Shown in pieces: positions 56,901 to 64,000 of a DNA stretch of 64,000 bases (its first letter is position 1; every line of letters begins with the position of its first letter). The position numbers and the translations under genes are program-made. The notes below the pieces were generated by a model. It had not been told where the DNA came from and did no database searches. It worked only from the letters and a program-made list of their open reading frames with translations. The stretch is from positions 1,302,001 to 1,366,000 of the forward strand of contig JAUZTG010000029.1 of assembly GCA_030734395.1 (NCBI GenBank). Direction: 5' to 3'. The DNA comes from Sarocladium kiliense (Eukaryota > Ascomycota > Sordariomycetes > Hypocreales > Sarocladiaceae).

Positions 56901-57683
56901 ACTAATTCACAACTCTGCGTATACTTTATCTAGTTTCTTAGCTAGGGATCCAAAGCACATATAAGCCTTATATGAGCTTAGTAATGTATATTTATAAATT
57001 AGTATACTTGTAAATAATGTTATAAGAAACAGATTTGAACTGTTTTATAAATAGATAGATACTATACATGTATATATAATTATTATATTTATATAACATT
57101 ACATATTAGCTTATGGTAGGTCCTATATTAGTTACTAGCGTATCAACTAATTAACAGCCCTAGTTTACTACTAACTAATATAGTTAGGACCTGTCATTAG
57201 TAAGGCTATTAGCTTTACTTGTAAGTAATGATAGTACTCATTAATTTAGGAACTAATTCACATTCCTGATCACAGCTAATGAGCTTATTAGTTTTATATA
57301 CTAATTCATAGACTGAATTATTGACTATAAGCTATAGACCTACTTACGACTATAATAACCGGTACCTCTCCATGTGCCCTAGATATAAAGCTAGAATCAT
57401 CCTTCTAATGTTACTTTGATTTTCAGGGCATCTTTCTTTATAAGACATAAGGTGGGCTATTTAGGTACCTCATAAGATACTTATCTCAAAAAGAATTACT
57501 AATTGCTTCCATCATCGTCAGTATAGCTTATAACCGCTACTTGAACTACATTAGCTTATATAGTGATTGACTAGTCTTAGCTACTATAACTAGTTACGCA
57601 AGTTTAAGAGGAAACTGCTAAGTAACATAATTGAAAGTTAGCTCTCATTGTTGTAGCTAGTGTAGTTAGTTAGTAGCGTAGTA

Positions 57684-58219
57684 CAGGGTTGTGAACTGAG
57701 TTAGTAGTTAGTAGCACTGAGTGTAGTTATTACGTACTTACTCAGTGAGTAACTCAGTACTCAGTTCAACATAGTTAGTAAATTTATTAACTACGTTGAA
57801 CTGAGTTACTCATTAGTAACTACATAGTCAGCTGTAGTTAGTTATTACTAACTACTTAGTTACTACGTAATAACTACGCAGTATTTATTTCTGATATAAA
57901 CCTGCTAAAAATAGTAAAATTACCTATTCTGTTAGCTAGTTTAAATAAGCTAAAAATCTGCTTTTAGCTAGATATACTATTAATTAGCTTATTTAGTTAA
58001 CTAATAGACGTAGTAACTACGTAGTTATTACTAACTTAATCAAACGTAGTTAGTAATTTTACTGAGTCAGTTTAAGTGAGTTACTCAATTAGTAACTACG
58101 TAGTTAATTGTAGTTAGTAAATTTACTAACTACGTTGAACTGAGTTACTCACTGCTTTTACTCACTAACTACGTAGTTACTCATTTACTTACTACGTAGT
58201 TACTAAAATCACAACTCTG
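57684..58219. mobile_element. hAT-like MITE, 536 bp, with perfect 8-bp TSD
   Basis: Starts CAGGGTTGTGAACTGAG and ends ATCACAACTCTG (the reverse complement of CAGAGTTGTGAT). The flanking 8 bases are identical on both sides: GCGTAGTA at 57676-57683 and at 58220-58227. The interior is a long imperfect palindrome of ACTACGTAGTTACT-type words and contains CGCAGTATTTATTTCTGATA at 57877, which recurs inverted at 63943-63966 in another copy. No transposase frame. The CAGGG terminus and 8-bp duplication are hallmarks of the hAT superfamily, so this is a non-autonomous member by inference. Confidence 0.85.
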
Positions 58220-59066
58220 GCGTAGTATTAGTATAGACTAAATCTACAAGGCTAATACAAATTATCGTAAGTATAATTAATGGCAAGTAGAATTATCATC
58301 AGTTATTATAAGCTATGATATTTTATCAACGTACTAACATAAGCCAAATGTAGCACCTGCTGCTTGAGGAACTTATATTATTTACCTATATACTGCATAA
58401 CTAGTGATCAAGGAACCGGATAAGTAGCCAGTGTTGAAAAAAAAACTAGCTATTTATAACCTGCCTTATATTAGACTATAACATAGCTATAAAATATATA
58501 CAGGTTCATAATTCAAGCCAAACTTATTATATTAATAAACTGACTCTATATTTACTAATTTATTAAGTTATGAGTTACTAGTAGAGTTATAAATCTATTT
58601 GTTCAACGTAAATTAAGAAGCCTTAGGCTCGAACATAAGTTAAAAATATATGAGCTTAGTCAACGTGGTTCTTAGTTTATAATTATAGTAATTATATTCA
58701 ATGAATTCTGCTAAGTATGATAATAGAAGTCAAACATTGATTGGCGCTACTTAAATTCGATTGCTATATACATTAACTATAACGGGTTCTTGCTAATGCC
58801 CAGGCTTTAACTTATACGTCAAATAACAAGTTTACTTACTAGTTATAGGAGTAAACGTATTCACTTACAATTAATTATTTTACTTGGTCCTCTTGATCAT
58901 GAAAGTGATTATTCAATGGGTTTATCCATAGGACCACACTTATAATCATAACGTAGCATCATAGTAGTAATGCATTGTCTAACGTTCAAGTAAGTCGATC
59001 AACTAGTAATTAGGTAAATACAAATACTTATGCAAATCTTACTCCAATAGATAACATAGTAGCAAG

Positions 59067-59958
59067 CAGGCTTGTGAATTAGTTACTAAATTAGTAACTA
59101 CTGCAGTTACTAACTATAGTAGCCAGTAGTTACTACTATCTGCAGTTTACTAACTAACGTAGTAACTACACTTTTGTACAATAGTATGTATTTTAGCTAA
59201 TAATAGCCTAGATAGCATGTATTCAATAGCTAAAGAAAGCTTAAACTCAACCCTATTATATATTATATAAACAATACTAATAAGGCAACTAAAATACTAG
59301 CTGGAGCTACTAGTTAATAAACTGTAGTTAGGAGTTACTATTAACTATAGCAGTAACTCTTGTAGTCAGTATAGTTAGTAGCAGGGTTGTGAAATTAACT
59401 CATGAGTCAAACTCATTGAGTTAAGTAACTGATAAGTTAATTAGTAACTCGAATTACAACCCTGGTTAGTAGTAACTAATGCCTTAATTTACTGACTAAA
59501 GTTACTAACTACATTAGTTAGTCGTCGGTTAACGACTAACGACTAACTACAACTCACTTTCACAACACTGGTTCTAACTATTAGCTATATTACTTACTAA
59601 AACTACTTACTAAAGCTACTAAGTACAGTAGTTAATAGTTGCTACTAATTATAGCTTACTAACTAATGTAATAACTACAGTTTCATAATCACTAAGATAA
59701 CTAAGCTAATAAGCGCTAATTCTACTATTTTAGTCTAGTAGGTAAATAGCTGGTTATTAAAATTATTAGTTCTTTTATACTTTTATATAAGCGACTAGTA
59801 AACTAAATATAGTAAAGAAAAAGTAGCTATTAAGTACTAAACTATACTTTAAACCATAGTTGATTAACTATAGTAGTTAGAGATTAATTACTACAGCTAT
59901 TAATTACATTAGTTAATAGTCAGTTAACTACTAACTACAACTCAAATTCACAGCCCTG
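59067..59958. mobile_element. hAT-like MITE, 892 bp, host of a nested copy
   Basis: Starts CAGGCTTGTGAATTAG and ends CTCAAATTCACAGCCCTG. Both sides carry GTAGCAAG (59059-59066 and 59959-59966), a perfect 8-bp target duplication. The interior includes a complete 83-bp relative at 59382-59464 with its own duplication, and an unpaired terminus at 59570. Without the nested copy it is about 800 bp. There is no coding frame. Confidence 0.82.
59382..59464. mobile_element. Miniature hAT-like element, 83 bp, nested
   Basis: Starts CAGGGTTGTGAAATTAACTC and ends CTCGAATTACAACCCTG. It is flanked by GTTAGTAG on both sides (59374-59381 and 59465-59472), a perfect 8-bp duplication. It lies inside the 892-bp element, so it inserted later. 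The interior is ATGAGT / ACTCATTGAGTTA palindromic sequence with no coding potential. It is extremely short for a mobile element. Confidence 0.85.
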
Positions 59959-62649
59959 GTAGCAAGTCAAAAGCTATTATTAATTATAGGCTACTATATT
60001 TAGGGAAATTGAAGCTAAACTCATGATTATAATCCCTAAGCAAATAAAGCAAACTTCATAGTTCGTAACGTAGTTCCTAGCTAAATTGCTGACCGCAATA
60101 GTAAACAGAAACCTCAAATTAAACCTCAGTATATTAATAATGAGTATCCTTCCGACAAAGTTTACTATTATAATTAATACAATCCTAGTAATCTACGATT
60201 ACTAGCGTTTGATTCAACAGGGTTGTGAAACTGAGCTGTAGTTAGACTACTATACAGGGTTGTGAAATTAACTCATGACTTAAACTCATTTTGTTAGTAT
60301 ATTGGTTAATGAATTAATTGACTCAAGAGCTAATTAGTAACTCGTAACTTAATAAGTTAGTTATAAATGAAGTTACAATTCACTCAATTAGTGATCTGTT
60401 TAAAAGAAGGGGCTTATTCTAATCCACGATTAATTATTGAAAAACCCACTAATTAGTTTACTTGAGTTATTAAATGAGCTACTAATTGAGTTAAGAGTGA
60501 CTTAATGAGCTAACTAGTAACTCTAACTCATAATTCAGTAAATTAACATTTAAGTTAGTAATTCCAGTAACGGAAGGGTGCTCAAGTACATGTCCTGTTT
60601 CAGTTTTATGAGAGAGATATTCATAAGTTTTCAGTGCTAAATTGTAGGTTGCTTTTCTTTTAAGGTACTGTCGTTGACTACTTTAGTTAGTAAAAAGAAC
60701 TCAACTTTGCTATTTTAGAAGAACTAATAGCTATATGACTTATTGTATGGAGTTGTTATGATTCCTAACTATTCTAGACTGTGGTAACTGACGTAGTAAT
60801 TAATACACAGCCCTGATCAATCACCATAGTCATAGGCTTATACTAATATAATTAGTAGATCCACTTATTGGAAATTCTACATAACTATCTGCCAGCTTTG
60901 TAACTTCAGTTTTAGGTTATTCTTGTTAGTGGCCTACTTGGTAAATTCAGTAAGTACTGTAATAGCCAGTTTGTTCTCATTAGTGTTAGTCAGGGCTTTG
61001 GCACTGGCTGAGACTCATATTGTTAGAATATATAATCATTATCGTTTTATGGGTTGTTTATGATTGAGTAAATTATCAAATGGGTGATGTTTTCGTTCAT
61101 AACTACTGTAAACTACTATAATTAGCAGTAGAGTTACTTATGTTATTATATTAGTTGAAGCAAGGATTGTGAGTCAATTTCAATTTAATTACTATAGTAG
61201 TTACTACGATGTTGTTGTCAATGACTCCGTAACAGTCGTTGCAGGTATACCTAATATGGTTATTGGGGACTACAAACTACAGCCATGTTAAGTATAGTCT
61301 TCTCATTACATGAGTTTCGTATTAACATGAAGAGTAATAGTACTGCAAATAGTCGTTGAGTAGGCTTATGGTATACTGCATAAACAAGTTAGTTAAATAG
61401 TATAAAAAAAGCCTCAAGATATGGATGGAATCCTACTTATAAGTTTGTATTACTTATACAGTCCATAGTTAGTATAGTCAGTTCACTATAGTAGTGTAAC
61501 TAAAACTCAGTCTCTAAACGCTGCTGATGATGTTATAATGAATAATATAGTAACTGCTTTAATAACTAGGTTATAATCATAATATTAGTATACTCATCAT
61601 TCTAGGTAAGGACTGAAGCTAAATATATTAATTAATTATAATACTTTTATATAGTTTCGGACCTGTTTAAATATTAGTAATATTCATTTCATCGCTTGCT
61701 TATAGTCCAAGTAACTACGTCTTTCTAGCTATAATCAGGCTTGTGAATTAGTTACTAGCGTAGTAACTACTATAGTCACTAATAACTGTAGCTAGCTGCA
61801 ACTATTGACTACAGTATTTAGTGTAGTCTGTTCACTATAGTAGCAGGTTGTGATTTGAGTTTTAGCTCATGACTTAACTAATTTACTAACTCAACTACTA
61901 ACTTAATAAGTTAATTAGTAACTTACAACTTATTGAGTTAGTTAATATGAGGTTAGCTTTTCAATTAGCTTCTAGAGCACCTGGAGCCCCGGAAAGAGTC
62001 CTGATGAGATTTCTTCACTGAGTAAACTTCATAGTAAGTATGCTAACTATAATATCTAGTATACTAATTAATTAGTTATCACTAAAACGGTAAGTAAGAT
62101 ACTAACAAACTCAGAACTAAGATAGCTATGAGCAGCTACATGCTACGACAATCAGTAAACTTACTAAACTACAAACACAGTTGATACTTAGTTTTGAATA
62201 CCACAAATAGCATAGTTCATTGACTAATATAGCATAGCTATAAGCTAATTTCACAACACTGTAATTGAAAAGGCAGCCATCAATTCCACTTCTTAGACCC
62301 GGGCTGTGATTGGAGTCACTACTGAGCCCCATGGGGCCTATTTAAGCCTCAAAAATAAGATATATAAAAGATATAACTACCACGGTACTTAGTGGGGCTC
62401 TTATTTACTGCCACTTTAAATGACTGTGGTGACTGTTTCAGTAAGATGCGCAAGCCTAATCAAAGCTAATGGAATACTATATTTAATAATATAATAAACA
62501 TAATTACCATAAACTATGGCCATTATAACGAAACTAATCTGTCTAATTTGTGAGGATGCAAGCATTCTATAAAACTATCCTTGCTATTTGAAGCTTCTAA
62601 ATTGTATTACATATTAGACAAATAGATACTCTCGTTGCTTTATAGTTGG

Positions 62650-62859
62650 CAGGGTTGTGAAATTAACTCATGAGTTAGACTCATTGAGTTACAGTTAAGT
62701 TAGTAAAATTATTAACTTAATAAGTTATGAGTTACCTACTAAGTTGTAAGTTACTAATTAATTTATTAACTTAATTATATTAATTATAATAAAAATACTA
62801 AGTAACTTAAGTTACTAACTCAATGAGCTACTCAATGAGTGACTAAAATCACAACCCTG
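62650..62859. mobile_element. hAT-like MITE, 210 bp, with perfect 8-bp TSD
   Basis: Starts CAGGGTTGTGAAATTAACTC (the same 20 bases as the 83-bp copy) and ends GACTAAAATCACAACCCTG. Both flanks read ATAGTTGG (62642-62649 and 62860-62867). The interior is AT-rich with repeated AACTTAATAAGTT and ACTCAATGAG words and forms a long imperfect hairpin. No frame. Confidence 0.87.
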
Positions 62860-63466
62860 ATAGTTGGTACTGTAGCAATGACGCCACTCTACGAGTGTTG
62901 ATCAGATTATAATTATTGAATTACCTAAAAGTATCCTACAAAAACTTGGTTATAGTTAGTGTAGTGTAGCTTATCATTACCAGTCTAAGCCTAACTGTTC
63001 TAATACTTTCAGTATTTAGTTACTTTCAATGATTATATATGAATGGAGTAACTAACTCTACTACTGAAACTTGTTGATTACAGTGATCATTAATTGTTGT
63101 AAGCTGTCATGAACACCGGCTCACTGGTGAGGTTACTAATCATTATGATCAACAATGGTTGGACAATTAGAGTTAGTAGCAGGGTTGCGATTAATTGCTG
63201 CAGCTATACCACTGTATTTAACTGACTACACTGAACTATAGTAGTACTCAGTAACTAAGAACCACAATTATTGCTTTGATAAGTGATCTTACTAACTACA
63301 ATAAATTATAACTACGACAAATCAGGCTTGTGAAAGTGAGTTGTAGTTAGAGTACTGTAGTTAATATTTACTACTAACTACAGTAGTCTTTACTTTAGTT
63401 CGTAGATTCGTTAATTACTGTAGTCAGTAGATTTACTAACTAATGTAGTTAGGAGTTACCATTAAC

Positions 63467-63803
63467 CAGGCCTGTGAAGTATTTACTAATTTAGTTACTA
63501 ATTTAGTAACTACAGTTCTAACTACTGTAGTTAGTAGTAACTCCTAACTACATCAATTAGTAAATCTACAAACTAAAGTTACTAACTATAATAATTAGTA
63601 ATAACGCCTAAGTATATTAGTCAGTAAATTCACTAACTAAAGTTACTAAGTATAGTAGTTAGTAGTAACTCTTCACTGTATTAGTTAGTAAATTCACTAA
63701 CTAAAATTACTAATTACTGTAGTTAGTAGTTAGCAATTAACAACATTAGTTAGGAGTCAGTTAACTACTAACTACTAACTACGACTCAAATTCACAGCCC
63801 TGC
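63467..63803. mobile_element. Probable hAT-like MITE, 337 bp, decayed TSD
   Basis: Starts CAGGCCTGTGAAGT and ends CAAATTCACAGCCCTG. The flanks CCATTAAC (left) and CTATTAAG (right) agree at 6 of 8 positions, so the pairing is likely but not certain. The interior consists of repeated GTAGTTAGTAGTAACTCCTAA words in both orientations, similar to the 892-bp copy. Confidence 0.55.
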
Positions 63804-63864
63804 TATTAAGCATAGTAGTTAGTGATCGTAGTAGCTGACGTAGTTAATACTTATTACTATTTAC

Positions 63865-64000
63865 CAGGGCTGTGATTTTAGTACGTAGTGAGTAAATGAG
63901 TAACTACGTAGTTAGTGAGTAGCTCAGTGAGTAGCTCAGTTCTTTATATCAGAAATAAATACTGCGTAGTTACTACGTAGTAACTACGCTCAGTGCTACT
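63865..64000. mobile_element. hAT-like MITE, truncated by window end
   Basis: Starts CAGGGCTGTGATTTTAGTAC and carries, at 63943-63966, the inverted match of the 24-base segment at 57877-57900 of the 536-bp copy, so it is the same subfamily in the opposite orientation. Its other end lies beyond the window. Confidence 0.7.

Larger units (their letters stand above)
51300..64000. other. AT-rich gene-less repeat island
   Basis: About 12.7 kb to the window end without any credible gene; the longest frames after 52.3 kb are below 70 codons. The DNA is dominated by TA-rich words built on TAGTTAGTAACTA, ACTCATTGAGTTA and GTAGTTACTACG. TpA steps are very frequent and CpG is rare, as expected for RIP-mutated fungal repeat DNA. 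The tract contains many copies of elements with CAGGGTTGTGAA-type ends (listed separately). It could be a centromeric, subtelomeric or interstitial AT isochore; the window end does not decide this. Confidence 0.85.

Noticed and set aside
60218..62262. Possible 2-kb element bounded by CAGGGTTGTGAA and TTCACAACACTG
   Set aside because: The flanks TGATTCAA and TAATTGAA agree at only 6 of 8 positions, and many other ends lie between, so the pairing is too uncertain to list.
62126..62332. 68-codon minus-strand frame in the AT-rich island
   Set aside because: Chance frame in repeat DNA, no homology recognised; it spans an unpaired element terminus.
51300..64000. Regularly repeated short palindromes considered as a CRISPR-like array or centromeric satellite
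   Set aside because: Spacing is irregular, repeats are degenerate and the host is a fungus. Paired ends with 8-bp duplications show transposable elements rather than an array of spacers or a tandem satellite.

Overview
The window is nuclear DNA of a filamentous ascomycete (Pezizomycotina, most likely a Sordariomycete). The evidence is short GT-AG introns, small intergenic gaps, genes on both strands without operons, and a typical fungal gene set: Sec61 beta, RPL20, SDS22, a CSN12-like PCI protein, a GH81 glucanase, a sterol glucosyltransferase and a peroxisomal ABC half-transporter. I derived gene models by joining open frames at splice sites that keep phase, so exon boundaries are predictions. 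The lineage is inferred from protein flavour only.

Layout: 1-3 kb holds no recognised gene and ends in a CT-rich leader. 3.1-4.8 kb encodes a secreted TETV-repeat protein. 5.1-6.1 kb is the RNase P/MRP subunit p30 gene. 6.4-8 kb is a decayed gene with a STAND-type fungal N-terminal region and a coiled-coil tail. 9.4-9.8 kb is a small zinc-ribbon protein. 10.2-14.2 kb is a large GT28 sterol glucosyltransferase with a ubiquitin-interacting-motif-like tail. Then follow a GNAT acetyltransferase (15.4-16.3), Sec61 beta (16.9-17.5) and a Psr1-like FCP/SCP phosphatase (18.6-20.2), a long gap, the ABCD transporter (23.1-25.7), a single-pass membrane protein (26.8-27.9), an alpha/beta hydrolase with a Cys nucleophile (28.2-29.1), a disrupted protein kinase-like gene (30.0-31.9), a xylose-reductase-like aldo-keto reductase (34.3-36.0), SDS22 (36.3-37.5) and a membrane alpha/beta hydrolase (38.1-39.3). 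After these come a BTB protein (40.5-41.6), CSN12-like (41.8-43.5) head to head with RPL20 (44.0-45.0), a second GNAT (45.6-46.3) and GH81 endo-1,3-beta-glucanase (46.7-49.5).

From about 51.3 kb to the end the DNA becomes very AT- and TpA-rich, with no credible gene. This tract is packed with a family of short elements bounded by CAGGGTTGTGAA / TTCACAACCCTG termini. Four copies have perfect 8-bp target-site duplications and one copy is nested inside another. They look like non-autonomous hAT-type elements (MITEs) that land in one another and build up the island. A second unrelated inverted-repeat element lies at 52.8 kb. This repeat island is the most unusual thing in the window. In-frame stops in the two decayed genes fit C-to-T mutation (RIP-like), but that is inference.

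The intact genes are mostly housekeeping (ribosome, secretion, RNase P, PP1 regulation, peroxisomal fatty-acid import, cell wall turnover) and do not form a biosynthetic cluster.
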